A stretch of 64,000 nt of DNA from an uncultured Lachnospiraceae bacterium (lineage in GTDB: Bacteria; Bacillota; Clostridia; Lachnospirales; Lachnospiraceae): positions 1 to 64,000 of the forward strand of contig CAJUPI010000005.1 of the NCBI GenBank assembly GCA_910588125.1, given 5' to 3'. The translations under genes and the position numbers were made by a program. The notes under the pieces were generated by a model. The model was not told the origin of the DNA, ran no database searches, and saw nothing but the letters and a program-made list of their open reading frames with translations. The first letter of the stretch is position 1. Every line of letters begins with the position of its first letter. Of this stretch, positions 17,332-25,964 are shown piece by piece.

Positions 17332-18036
17332 CTAATCATTAGTCAAATCCCCATTTCCGCTGACTGGAATCGCTTCCCCCAAATACTTTGGCTCCGGCTG
17401 GAACAGGCAATACAAGATATCCTTATTCCTTGCCAGGACTTCTCTGATATCCCGTCTCCGCTGCCCTCCATATCGTATCTTTTTTGCCGGAACTCCCCAC
17501 ACCTCCAGCCCCAGCTGCCTTCCGTCATAGAGCGCTCTGTACAGATGGTATTCCTGCGTTACCACAACTGCCCGCTTTACCCGAAACACATCTCTGGCCC
17601 GGTACATGCTCTCATAAGTGGAAAATCCCGCATGATCCATAAAAATATCCTGAGAAGGCACTCCTGCATCCATGGCATATTGCTTCATTCGATTCACTTC
17701 ATCGTATTGTATCCGGCCATGATCCCCGCTCACCAAAAGCTTCGGTGCCACACCTGACTGGTAAAGAGCAATCCCCATATCCAGGCGATCCTTCAGCATC
17801 TGAGTCGGTTCTCCGTCTGGACGCAATCCACAACCTAATATTAAAATACAATCGGTTGGCGGTAATTCCGGCTTCTTATTATCTGCGAAAATCCTGCTCC
17901 CGCTGCTTTTCTTTACATAAAAATTTCCAGCTAATAAACAAAGCGTTCCTATGGCCGCCAGCGCCAGACATCCTGCCAGTAATACCCTGAATCCTTTTAT
18001 GATCTTCTTTTTGGTAAATTTTTTTGTTATCTTCAT
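17332..18036 (-). CDS. SanA/YdcF-like DUF218 membrane-anchored protein
   Basis: The 234-residue protein has a basic N-terminus and one membrane helix (about residues 17-38). A DUF218 domain follows, with the motifs DCILILGCGLRPDGEP near 62, MLKDRLDMGIALYQSG near 79 and LLVSGDHG near 99. EYHLYRALYDGRQLGLEVWG is near 160. SanA/YdcF-type proteins lie at the cell surface and have been linked to envelope integrity and vancomycin sensitivity in other bacteria; the substrate is uncertain. The upstream side is taken up by a full palindromic element (18.1-18.4 kb), which separates it from the histidine kinase gene. Confidence 0.85.
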   Translation of the reverse strand: MKITKKFTKKKIIKGFRVLLAGCLALAAIGTLCLLAGNFYVKKSSGSRIFADNKKPELPPTDCILILGCGLRPDGEPTQMLKDRLDMGIALYQSGVAPKLLVSGDHGRIQYDEVNRMKQYAMDAGVPSQDIFMDHAGFSTYESMYRARDVFRVKRAVVVTQEYHLYRALYDGRQLGLEVWGVPAKKIRYGGQRRRDIREVLARNKDILYCLFQPEPKYLGEAIPVSGNGDLTND

Positions 18037-18080
18037 TATGCAATTAATATTCTGTCCAAAATGACATCAGTTATTCGCCA

Positions 18081-18385
18081 TGTCATTAAGTTTAGCTCCG
18101 AGAATACTCAGCCCTGGAAAAAGGAGCGGGAAGAGGCGGGAAATGATCTGCTGTTTTTGACTTTGCAGGGATTTAGAATTCCTTAAATCCCTGAGTTTTG
18201 CGTGGAAACGAAAATCCACTCTGTCTGAGCGAAGCGAGTTTGGGGATTTTCGTTTCGCTTTTCGCAAAAATAAGGGATTTTAGGAATACTTGATCCCGAA
18301 ACCGGAAAAAACAGCAGATCATTTCCCGCCTCTTCCCGCTCCTTTTTCCAGGGCGTACCTTCTGAAAAAATCAACTAAATGACAT
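18081..18385. mobile_element. Full-length 305-bp palindromic element (MITE-like), copy A
   Basis: The element starts with TGTCATTAAGTTTAGCTC and ends with ATCAACTAAATGACA, imperfect terminal inverted repeats. The arms continue as AAAAAGGAGCGGGAAGAGGCG against the matching CGCCTCTTCCCGCTCCTTTTT. The centre is a smaller hairpin, CGAAAATCCACTC...GAGTTTGGGGATTTTCG. A 17-bp direct repeat, ATGACATCAGTTATTCG, flanks it (18061-18077 and 18379-18395). The right copy is the 3' end of the histidine kinase gene, so the left copy is a duplication of those codons. This is the footprint of a transposition-like insertion at the gene end. No transposase is encoded. Confidence 0.85.
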
Positions 18386-20946
18386 CAGTTATTCGACGAT
18401 TCTTTTCTGTGAACAAATTTCTCTAGCAGCCGGCATATCTCCTGGACGTCAATCGGCTTTGCCACATGGGCGTTCATTCCACAGTCCAGACATCTCTTGA
18501 TATCCTCAGAAAAGGCATCTGCTGTCATGGCAATAATCGGAATATCTGCATCCTCCCGATTAAGCTTCCGAATCCCCCATGCTGCTTCATAACCAGTCAT
18601 CACCGGCATTCGGATATCCATCAGCACTGCATCATAATACCCTACCGGCGACTTCTCAAACATCTCAATACAAATCTGTCCGTTCTCGGCGCGTTCCAGC
18701 TCCATCCCCATCTCTGACAAGAGCTCTTCCGCGATTTCCCAGTTCAGATCATTGTCCTCTGCCAGCAAAATCCTCATATTGCGGAAGGTGGCATCCTCCT
18801 CTGACTCCTCCGGAGTCTGCTCAATATGTCCAGCAAAAGATTTGAGTCCGTGATACAAAGTAGACTTGAACAAGGGCTTGCCGATAAAACCACTGACACC
18901 GGCTTCTCGCGCCTGATCCTCAATTTCGCTCCAGTCATAGGCCGAAATCAACAAAATCGGAACCTGATCTCCCATATGCCGGCGTATGCGCCGCGCCGTC
19001 TCGATACCGTCAATTCCCGGCAGCTTCCAATCCAAAAGAATAATCTGATAATCCTGATGGCGTTCATGGCTTTCCTCTACCTTTTGGATGGCGCTCTCAC
19101 CATCCAAAGTCCACTCTGCGTCAATCCCGATGGCCTTCAATGCCGTCACTGTACTCTCACAAAGCTGCTGATCATCATCCACCACCAGCATATTCCACTG
19201 GGGCAGAATCATCTCTGCCTCCTGAATTTCTGCTTTCTCCATATCCAGCGTGACATGGAATTCACTTCCCTTGCCAAGCTCACTCTCTACCTCGATGGTT
19301 CCTCCCATGGTATCGATGATATATTTGGTAATTGTCATTCCGAGGCCAGTACCCTCTGTCTTCCGTACACGGGCGCTGTCTTCCCTGGTAAAAGAATCAA
19401 ATATCTTTTCCTTAAACTCGGATGTCATACCAATCCCGGTGTCCTTCACCCACAGATGAATCCGTACATACGCTTCTCCCTTTGGCGATCCCTCTTCCCG
19501 CATGGCCACATGGATATTGCCACCCTCCGGAGTAAACTTGATGGCATTGGACAACAAATTCAGCAGAATCTGATTGAGCCGCACGCTGTCACAATATACA
19601 TTTTCTGTATGGATGTCATGGATCAGCACATCAAATTTCTGCTGTTTTGCCTTTACCTGAGGCTGTACAATGCTTACAATACTGTCCATGACCTCCCGAA
19701 GAGAAACCTGATCCATGTTGAGCGTCATCTTACCGCTCTCAATCTTGGACATATCAAGCACATCGTTGATAAGCCCAAGTAAATGCTTGCTGGACAAGGC
19801 AATCTTCCGCAGGCAATTCTGTATCTGTTGCGGATTATCTTGGTTCGCAATCGCGATCGCCGTCATTCCTACAATCGCATTCATCGGCGTACGGATGTCA
19901 TGGCTCATATTCGAGAGAAACTCACTCTTTGCTTTATTTGCAAAAAGCGCCTCCTGCCTTGCATCCTCCAACTGCCGGATCTGCTGCCGTGTCAGCTGAT
20001 AATAGCGGAAAAAAACCGCCAGCAGGGCGATCAGGATTATGACACATCCACCAAGCCCCACGACTTCCCATTGAACACCGAGCCTGTTGACCACCTTGTC
20101 CAGCTCTCCGAAGGGCATAACCGTAACTAAAAACCACTCCGAATATGGCAATTTCGTACAATATAGATGGCGCCGCTCTTCAGCAAGATGAATTACCGCC
20201 GAATAATCCTCGTTTCTATCCATGGCAGCAACCATTTCCTGAATTTGCCGCTCCGCCTCATTCGGATCATCCTCAAGAAGTCCTCGAATCCGATCAAAAT
20301 AACTGTTCCGGAAAGCATCCTCGCTCCGGATAACAAAGCTGCCATCCCGGCGGATAATATGCGAATATACCAGAGATTCCTCCCCATTCAAAGACAGCAT
20401 CTCACTGATATATTCCACCGGAAGCGCTATCACTACCGCTATGCTCTCCTCATTGTTGTCTTTCACCGGACAGGCATGAGGAATTCCCATCAATACAACC
20501 CGGTTTCCCCGGGTATCCTCGCCTACCGCCACTTTTTTTTGATTGTTTTGCAGAGATTGAAGGAACGGTTCCGAATCTACCACTTTCAGTTCGTCCCCGT
20601 AGAGCATTTCAAAATCTCCGTCCTGAGAATACAACCCCAGATACCCAAATCCTCTCGCCTGCGCATTATAAGCCAGCTCTTCCCGCAGCTTCTTATCGTC
20701 TGTATATTTCCCGGATGACAGCAAACGCTCCAAGTCTTCCACTTGAGACAGTCGCATTTCTATCGTCGTCTTAAAATGCAGCACAATCCTCTCGTTCATG
20801 CCAGACATATAAATATTTCCTACTTCGCTGATGGTATCGGCACTCTTGTAATTCATATAAACTGCAAGAAACGAAAAAATACCAACGCAAAGAACTGAAA
20901 CAAGAATGAGGCTGATTTGTAAAAATCGTATGGTTTTATTCTTCAT
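18385..20946 (-). CDS. Membrane hybrid sensor histidine kinase with two receiver domains
   Basis: The 853-residue protein starts at ATG 20946 behind AGGGGGG; an in-frame ATG at 20967 lacks a ribosome site. Order: membrane helix (about 9-31), extracellular Cache-type sensor (about 35-285), second membrane helix (about 293-315), HisKA domain with phospho-acceptor NMSHDIRTPMNAIVG near 355. The HATPase follows with KDTGIGM and GTGLGMTI boxes (about 455-565). Two receiver domains come last, with MLVVDDDQQ...IILLDWKLPG and MRILLAEDNDLN...AVLMDIRMP. It should pass phosphate through the Hpt protein encoded just upstream. The stop codon lies in the direct repeat flanking the inserted element. The ligand is unknown. 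Confidence 0.92.
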   Translation of the reverse strand: MKNKTIRFLQISLILVSVLCVGIFSFLAVYMNYKSADTISEVGNIYMSGMNERIVLHFKTTIEMRLSQVEDLERLLSSGKYTDDKKLREELAYNAQARGFGYLGLYSQDGDFEMLYGDELKVVDSEPFLQSLQNNQKKVAVGEDTRGNRVVLMGIPHACPVKDNNEESIAVVIALPVEYISEMLSLNGEESLVYSHIIRRDGSFVIRSEDAFRNSYFDRIRGLLEDDPNEAERQIQEMVAAMDRNEDYSAVIHLAEERRHLYCTKLPYSEWFLVTVMPFGELDKVVNRLGVQWEVVGLGGCVIILIALLAVFFRYYQLTRQQIRQLEDARQEALFANKAKSEFLSNMSHDIRTPMNAIVGMTAIAIANQDNPQQIQNCLRKIALSSKHLLGLINDVLDMSKIESGKMTLNMDQVSLREVMDSIVSIVQPQVKAKQQKFDVLIHDIHTENVYCDSVRLNQILLNLLSNAIKFTPEGGNIHVAMREEGSPKGEAYVRIHLWVKDTGIGMTSEFKEKIFDSFTREDSARVRKTEGTGLGMTITKYIIDTMGGTIEVESELGKGSEFHVTLDMEKAEIQEAEMILPQWNMLVVDDDQQLCESTVTALKAIGIDAEWTLDGESAIQKVEESHERHQDYQIILLDWKLPGIDGIETARRIRRHMGDQVPILLISAYDWSEIEDQAREAGVSGFIGKPLFKSTLYHGLKSFAGHIEQTPEESEEDATFRNMRILLAEDNDLNWEIAEELLSEMGMELERAENGQICIEMFEKSPVGYYDAVLMDIRMPVMTGYEAAWGIRKLNREDADIPIIAMTADAFSEDIKRCLDCGMNAHVAKPIDVQEICRLLEKFVHRKESSNN

Positions 20947-20973
20947 CGAACCCCCCTGAAAGCTCATCCCTGC

Positions 20974-21336
20974 TTATGCCGGATTTCCTGCCTGTAACTC
21001 CTCTATAGCCGCCACAGTCTGACGGTAATCTGCCTCTACCCGCTGAACCAGTTCATCGGTATCCGCTCCATAACCCGCACGAAGGTTTTCCGTCAAAAGA
21101 TGGCTGGATTCATACAGTTTAGTAAAACTCAAATTCTGGCAAACTCCTTTGATCGTGTGAGCCGCCCGAAATGCTTCTTCGTAATTCCCGGTTTCCATTG
21201 AACTGACAAGCAGCTCATGACTTTTATCATTGAGGAATTTCAGTACAAATTTCTGAACCATCTTTTCACTGCGCAAGCGGCTGAGAACCCCCTCATAGTC
21301 TCCTTCCAAAGCTGTATAGCATTCTTTCAATGTCAT
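20974..21336 (-). CDS. Free histidine phosphotransfer (Hpt) protein
   Basis: The 120-residue all-helical protein contains the Hpt signature AFRAAHTIKGVCQNLSF near residues 55-72, with the phosphorylatable His in AHTIKG. It is the right length for a stand-alone Hpt module. It lies between the REC-HD-GYP-PAS-GGDEF gene (21 nt upstream) and the hybrid kinase gene (27 nt downstream), so it is the natural carrier of phosphate from the kinase's receivers to the receiver of the c-di-GMP protein. Cytoplasmic. The direction of transfer is inferred from known multistep phosphorelays. Confidence 0.9.
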   Translation of the reverse strand: MTLKECYTALEGDYEGVLSRLRSEKMVQKFVLKFLNDKSHELLVSSMETGNYEEAFRAAHTIKGVCQNLSFTKLYESSHLLTENLRAGYGADTDELVQRVEADYRQTVAAIEELQAGNPA

Positions 21337-21357
21337 ATTATTCCCCTTTTCTCCTGT

Positions 21358-23454
21358 TTAATTATCAGGCTTTTCTTCACTGCCGTCAATCGGTGAGATC
21401 ACCGACAGCATTTCCTGCATCGTGTCATCGTAGAAGCGGTACTGCCCCCTGCCGGATCGTTTCACGGAATAGAGAGCCTGATCCGCTGCATGGAACATCT
21501 TATCGTAATCCGTACCTACCATATCCGTCCGTGCTACTCCCATGCTGACAGAAATCTGAAAATCCTCATAAGTTCCTTCCAGGGAAGTAAAAATCCGCTG
21601 AATCGCCGTCTCTGCTTCCTCTCTATATTCCAAAAAAATCAGAAATTCATCCCCGCCGACTCTTGCGGCGATATCTCCGCCCCGGATACTCCGACGCAGC
21701 TGTTCTGCCATATGAATCAACACTTTATCCCCGAACATATGGCCGTAATTATCATTGGCCTGTTTAAAATGATCCAAATCAAAAATCGCCAACGCAAAAT
21801 TCCCCGTTTGCCGGTTTCCTATTCTTTCTTTAATTCGTTCTTTCGCATAATTATGATTGAACAGTCCGGTCATGGAATCATGCGACGCCATTTGCACCAA
21901 TGCATCAATCCGCGTCCTTTCATCATGAATATCCGTGGTCTTACCAATCGCTCCCATATATCTCGGAGGCTCATCTGTCGACCACATCGCCCGGCCGACA
22001 GTCCTCATCCAGCGTTTTTCGCCATGAATACAAATTTCATGATCGTATTTGATCTGTGGGTGCTCCGGTGTTGTGCTCCGCAACTCACTGGAAATGGCTC
22101 GTAGCGTTCCGATTCCCATCATCTCCTGAACCTTCTCATTATTGTGCGGATCCATCAAGATCTCATCCAGTCCGAGCTTCTTCGCACCATAACCAGATAC
22201 AGTCACCATAGGAGGCGCTACCGTATATTCAAATTGAATCTCCTCAGACATATCTGCAAAAAAGCTGTATTTCATCCGTTCATGCTCCAAAAGCTGCAAT
22301 GTGCGCTCCGAAGCCGACAGATCCTCATGGCGGAGCAGCTCCTCTGCCACATTCTGCATTTGCCGCTGGCTTGCCCGGGCATCGCTGTCAAAACGGAGCT
22401 CCTCCTTCAAAACACTCTCTATCTCCTTCAAGCACTCCATCAGGAGGGGATTGAATTGGCCGCATTTGCCTTCCAATATCATGTTGACGGCCACCTCATG
22501 AGAAAACGCCTTTTTATACACACGTTCGCTTGTCAGGGCATCATAGACATCTGCCAGTGCCACCACCTGGGCCGATACTGGTATCTCATCTCCCTTCAGG
22601 CCGTCCGGATAACCGCGCCCGTCATAGCGCTCATGATGCCAGCGGCAGATCTCATAAGCTCGCTTAATCAGAGGCTCCTCCTGATGCATCGGCAATGCCT
22701 TCAGCATCTCGGCCCCCACCAGTGTGTGCTTCTTCATAATCTCAAATTCTTCGTCCGTCAGGCGCCCTGGTTTGTTCAGCACCTCTCCCGGTATCGATAT
22801 CTTTCCGATATCATGCAGGGCAGACGCCGTACAGATCAGTGAAATCTCGGATCGCGGAAGCTGATAAGCACTGTCCTTATGTCCCAGGTGCTTTAAAAAA
22901 AGCTCTGTCAGTGTGCGGATATGCAGCACATGCATCCCGCTCTCTCCGTTCCTGAACTCTACGATATGGCTCAGGATATCTACCATCAGCCCGCTCTGCT
23001 GCTCTTTCTCATAAATCTGATCGGCAACCAGATCAATGAGCCGCTTCTGCTTTGCATAAAGCAAAATCGTATTCACCACACGGCGGTGAAGAATCAATGC
23101 GTCAAAAGGCCGGCTGATAAACTCCGTAACCCCCAGCTCATAAGCACGCTCAATATGCGTGGACGCAGTCTCTGCCGAAATCACAATCACTGGAATATCT
23201 TCAATCCAGCGATGCTTGTTCATCACTGTCAGAACACCGAAACCATCCATCTCCGGCATTACGATGTCGAGCAGCAACAGGGAAATCGAATTCCCGTATT
23301 TTTGGAGAATCGAAACCGCTTCTACTCCATTCTCCGCCTCCATAATCTCATACTCATCGCCCAACATATCTGTCAGAATCGACCGGTTCATCTCGGAATC
23401 ATCTGCAATCAGGATAGTCTGTCTGGGACTCTTCTTACCGTTAATAAAGCTCAC
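21358..23454 (-). CDS. Response regulator with HD-GYP, PAS and GGDEF domains
   Basis: The 698-residue protein begins at GTG 23454 with GAGG 8 nt upstream. It has a receiver domain (about 13-135; DDSEMNRSIL, LLLLDIVMPEMDGFG). An HD-GYP phosphodiesterase domain follows (about 165-350; ALHDIGKISIP, HHERYDGRGYPDGL), then a PAS-like region (about 395-510). A GGDEF cyclase domain ends it (about 525-680), with an intact GGDEF motif and an RGGD inhibitory site five residues before it. Both c-di-GMP synthesis and breakdown motifs are therefore intact in one protein under phosphorylation control. It heads an operon with Hpt and hybrid kinase genes, driven by the promoter at 23579-23607. Confidence 0.92.
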   Translation of the reverse strand: MSFINGKKSPRQTILIADDSEMNRSILTDMLGDEYEIMEAENGVEAVSILQKYGNSISLLLLDIVMPEMDGFGVLTVMNKHRWIEDIPVIVISAETASTHIERAYELGVTEFISRPFDALILHRRVVNTILLYAKQKRLIDLVADQIYEKEQQSGLMVDILSHIVEFRNGESGMHVLHIRTLTELFLKHLGHKDSAYQLPRSEISLICTASALHDIGKISIPGEVLNKPGRLTDEEFEIMKKHTLVGAEMLKALPMHQEEPLIKRAYEICRWHHERYDGRGYPDGLKGDEIPVSAQVVALADVYDALTSERVYKKAFSHEVAVNMILEGKCGQFNPLLMECLKEIESVLKEELRFDSDARASQRQMQNVAEELLRHEDLSASERTLQLLEHERMKYSFFADMSEEIQFEYTVAPPMVTVSGYGAKKLGLDEILMDPHNNEKVQEMMGIGTLRAISSELRSTTPEHPQIKYDHEICIHGEKRWMRTVGRAMWSTDEPPRYMGAIGKTTDIHDERTRIDALVQMASHDSMTGLFNHNYAKERIKERIGNRQTGNFALAIFDLDHFKQANDNYGHMFGDKVLIHMAEQLRRSIRGGDIAARVGGDEFLIFLEYREEAETAIQRIFTSLEGTYEDFQISVSMGVARTDMVGTDYDKMFHAADQALYSVKRSGRGQYRFYDDTMQEMLSVISPIDGSEEKPDN

Positions 23455-23578
23455 TCTCCATTCCTCAAAGCAAAATTATATTGGGGATATGTAAAAACTA
23501 GTTTTGTTGCCAGGTTCCCAATATAGCAGATAACTCTTCTGTATCCCAGGGATAAGAAAAGCTTCTGCTACGTATATC

Positions 23579-23607
23579 AGTATAGCATATTTCATGAGAT
23601 GGGGCAA
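23579..23607 (-). promoter_or_regulatory. Promoter of the phosphorelay / c-di-GMP operon
   Basis: Minus strand TTGCCC (23607-23602), a 17-nt spacer and TATACT (23584-23579), about 125 nt upstream of the GTG start. Confidence 0.6.
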
Positions 23608-23643
23608 GTTGTTTTCCCAGTCGAAAAATAGGAGTTGCATAGG

Positions 23644-23700
23644 CCAATGTCATTAAGTTTAGCTCTGAGAATACCCAGCCAGGGAAAAAGGAGCGGGAAG
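23644..23700. repeat. Left-end fragment of the 305-bp palindromic element
   Basis: CCAATGTCATTAAGTTTAGC to AAAAAGGAGCGGGAAG matches the left end of the full elements, including the complete CCAATGTCATT terminus. It breaks off at the terminator hairpin of the rnf operon, whose right stem it supplies. Confidence 0.75.
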
Positions 23701-23725
23701 ACTGCCTTCTTTGCAATCTTCCCGC
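23693..23725 (-). terminator. Terminator of the rnf operon, built partly from a repeat
   Basis: Minus-strand stem GCGGGAAGA/TCTTCCCGC (23725-23717 and 23701-23693) around a 15-nt loop, followed by TCCTTTTTC. It begins 6 nt after the rnfB stop. The downstream stem and T-run belong to the element fragment at 23644-23700. Confidence 0.75.
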
Positions 23726-23731
23726 CAAAAA

Positions 23732-24523
23732 CTACAATATTACTTTAGATGGGCATTTTGCCGCACATTTGCCGCAGTTCGTACACTTGCTATAATCAAT
23801 CACTGCCACATTATTCTCCATATGAATCGCATCAAACTCACACTGCTTGGTACACAGCGTACATGCAATACATCCATTATCACATTTGGCCTTGACATCC
23901 TTACCCTTGTCATGGGAAGAACACTGGACTAAATGCTCCGCGGAATAAGGCACCAGCTCAATCAGGTGGTTCGGACAGGTAGCCACGCATTTGCCGCAGG
24001 CCACACACTTCTCTTTATCGACCACCGCAACCCCGTCAATAACATGAATAGCATCAAATGCACATGCCTTAACACAGGAGCCATAGCCCATGCATCCATA
24101 AGTACATGCCTTCTCACCGCCTCCCGGCACCACTGCGACCTTGGCACAATCGTCAATGCCGAAATAATTATACTGGACACGTGCTTTGTCGCAGGTTCCT
24201 TTGCATTTTACAAAAGCTACCTTTTTTTCCGACCCGCCGCTCTCCACGCCCATGATGGCGGCAATCTTGTCAGCCACATCCGGGCCTCCCACCGGGCAGG
24301 CATTCACTGCTGCTGTACCGGCGGCGATGGCAGCCGCAAGACCGTCACACCCCGGGAATCCGCAACCGCCGCAGTTGTTGCCCGGCAGCTCAGCGCGGAC
24401 CAAAATCTCTTTTTCATCTACTTCTACTTTAAACTGCTCACTGGCAATCCCCAGCAGCACACCGATAACGATACCGATGGCGCCGATGATGACTGCCGCT
24501 AAAAGCAAACCTGTCATATTCAT
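23732..24523 (-). CDS. rnfB: Rnf complex subunit B (ferredoxin-type electron input)
   Basis: The 263-residue protein has an N-terminal membrane anchor (about 4-25). A Cys cluster domain follows (NNCGGCGFPGCDGLA near 50, then CPVGG). Several ferredoxin-type motifs come next: CTYGCMGYGSC, CVACGKCVATC, CIACTLC and CTNCGKCAAKC. RnfB takes electrons from reduced ferredoxin and hands them into the membrane complex that pumps Na+ or H+ while reducing NAD+. It is the last gene of rnfCDGEAB, 16 nt after rnfA, and is followed by the terminator at 23693-23725. ATG 24523 follows AGGGGGTGG. The set of cluster motifs appears complete. Confidence 0.96.
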   Translation of the reverse strand: MNMTGLLLAAVIIGAIGIVIGVLLGIASEQFKVEVDEKEILVRAELPGNNCGGCGFPGCDGLAAAIAAGTAAVNACPVGGPDVADKIAAIMGVESGGSEKKVAFVKCKGTCDKARVQYNYFGIDDCAKVAVVPGGGEKACTYGCMGYGSCVKACAFDAIHVIDGVAVVDKEKCVACGKCVATCPNHLIELVPYSAEHLVQCSSHDKGKDVKAKCDNGCIACTLCTKQCEFDAIHMENNVAVIDYSKCTNCGKCAAKCPSKVIL

Positions 24524-24539
24524 CTTTTTAAGCCACCCC

Positions 24540-25118
24540 CTATTTAATCAGGCCGGAAAAGCCCATGAATGCGATTGCCATCAGACCGGAGGTGATCAGT
24601 ACGATCGGCGACCCCTGGAAATTGAAGGGGATATCGTTATCTTCAATGCTTTCCCGGATGCTTGCCAACAGTACAATCGCCACGGTAAAGCCCACTGCCG
24701 TACCAAAACCGTTTGCCACGCTGAAAATAAAGTTATATTCCTTCTGCACGTTGGTCAGGGCGGAACCCAGCACTGCGCAATTGGTGGTAATCAGCGGCAG
24801 GAACACGCCCAACGCCTGATACAGGGAGGGCACATTCTTTTTTAAGAACATCTCCACAAACTGCACCAACGCTGCAATCACCAGAATGAAAGCAATCGTC
24901 TGCAGATAGGTGACGTTAAAAGGTACCAGCACGAAGGTATAGATCAAGTTTGTCACAATCGATGCCAGCACGATTACGAAGATAACCGCTCCTCCCATGC
25001 CAAGGGAAGTGTCAACCTTCTTGGATACTCCTAAAAATGGGCACAGGCCCTGGAACTGACTCAGGATAATGTTATTCACCAGGGCAGCGCCTACAATTAC
25101 TAAAATCAACTCTTTCAT
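24540..25118 (-). CDS. rnfA: Rnf complex subunit A (integral membrane)
   Basis: The 192-residue protein is almost wholly hydrophobic, with about six transmembrane helices. It shows the family patterns NNIILSQFQGLCPFLG near 15 and LITTNCAVLGSAL near 110, including the paired Cys in the membrane (GLCP and TNCAVLG). RnfA and RnfE are homologous, inversely oriented membrane subunits that form the ion and electron path of the complex and are reported to hold an iron-sulfur centre between them. It lies between rnfE (14 nt upstream) and rnfB. GAGGAGG precedes ATG 25118. Its length is normal for the family. Confidence 0.96.
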   Translation of the reverse strand: MKELILVIVGAALVNNIILSQFQGLCPFLGVSKKVDTSLGMGGAVIFVIVLASIVTNLIYTFVLVPFNVTYLQTIAFILVIAALVQFVEMFLKKNVPSLYQALGVFLPLITTNCAVLGSALTNVQKEYNFIFSVANGFGTAVGFTVAIVLLASIRESIEDNDIPFNFQGSPIVLITSGLMAIAFMGFSGLIK

Positions 25119-25132
25119 CTATCGCGCCCTCC

Positions 25133-25951
25133 TCAATCTTTTTTGGCTACCGCGGCGTCCTGCGCGGCGGCTTTCTCTGCTGCTGCTTTCTTGGCTACCG
25201 CTGCCTTTTCCGCTGCCGCTTTCTTCGCTGCGGCCGCCTCGGCCTCTGCCTTCTCACGCACAACTTCCAGCGCCGCATGATTGGACATGCAGGAAGCGCC
25301 GCTACAGCTTGCACAGTTGCCTCCGCATGCCAGCGCAGACTTAGGTGCAGAGCCGTTGGTCGCCGACGGTGCCTTGAACTTGTTCTGCAAAGCAGTCAGT
25401 CCGGCCAGCACAAAGAATGCACCTGGCGCCAGGCCAAAGATAGTGATCCGGAAATCCTCCGGGATAAACTCGAAACCAAATACCGCGCCTGCTCCCAGGA
25501 TCTCACGTACAATAGCGATACAGGTCAGACCTACGGTAAAGCCAAGCCCCATACCGATTCCGTCAAAAGCAGATTCCAGAGGCCCGTTTTTCGCCGCATA
25601 AGCCTCGGCACGGCCCAAGATAATACAGTTAACCACGATCAGGGGGATAAAAATACCCAGGGAACTGTACAGGCTCGGTACAAATGCCTGCAAAAGCAGC
25701 TGCACAATAGTAACCAGCGATGCCACAATAACAATATATGCCGGAATTCTCACCCGATCCGGAATGATCTTCCGCAGTGCGGAAATAATCAGGTTGGAAA
25801 ATACCAGAACCGCTGTGGTGGACAGCCCCATGCCCACGCCGTTCGTCGCCGTGGTGGTAACTGCCAGGGTCGGACACATGCCCAGCATCAGCACGAAGGT
25901 CGGGTTTTCCTTGATAATGCCGTTATAAATACGTTCTATACATTTATTCAT
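25133..25951 (-). CDS. rnfE: Rnf complex subunit E with unusual Cys and Ala/Lys-rich tail
   Basis: I place the start at ATG 25951 behind AGGAGGTG (272 residues). Residues 1-205 form the usual six-helix RnfE membrane domain (KENPTFVLMLGMCPTLAV, IPLIVVNCIILGRAEA). The remaining 65 or so residues are an extension: first a compact Cys cluster, CGGNCASCSGASC, then a charged Ala/Lys/Glu stretch built on KKAAAEKAA repeats to the end. The family usually ends soon after the last helix. The tail is predicted helical or disordered and faces the cytoplasm, probably. The role of the extra cysteines (metal or cluster binding) is inference. Confidence 0.94.
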   Translation of the reverse strand: MNKCIERIYNGIIKENPTFVLMLGMCPTLAVTTTATNGVGMGLSTTAVLVFSNLIISALRKIIPDRVRIPAYIVIVASLVTIVQLLLQAFVPSLYSSLGIFIPLIVVNCIILGRAEAYAAKNGPLESAFDGIGMGLGFTVGLTCIAIVREILGAGAVFGFEFIPEDFRITIFGLAPGAFFVLAGLTALQNKFKAPSATNGSAPKSALACGGNCASCSGASCMSNHAALEVVREKAEAEAAAAKKAAAEKAAVAKKAAAEKAAAQDAAVAKKD

Positions 25952-25964
25952 GATTTCCCACCTC

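Noticed and set aside
18067..18374. Frames of 63-66 residues in the palindromic element, with a similar one at 57948-58157
   Set aside because: The similarity of the frames comes from the repeat itself; no start signals, and they cover the hairpin arms.
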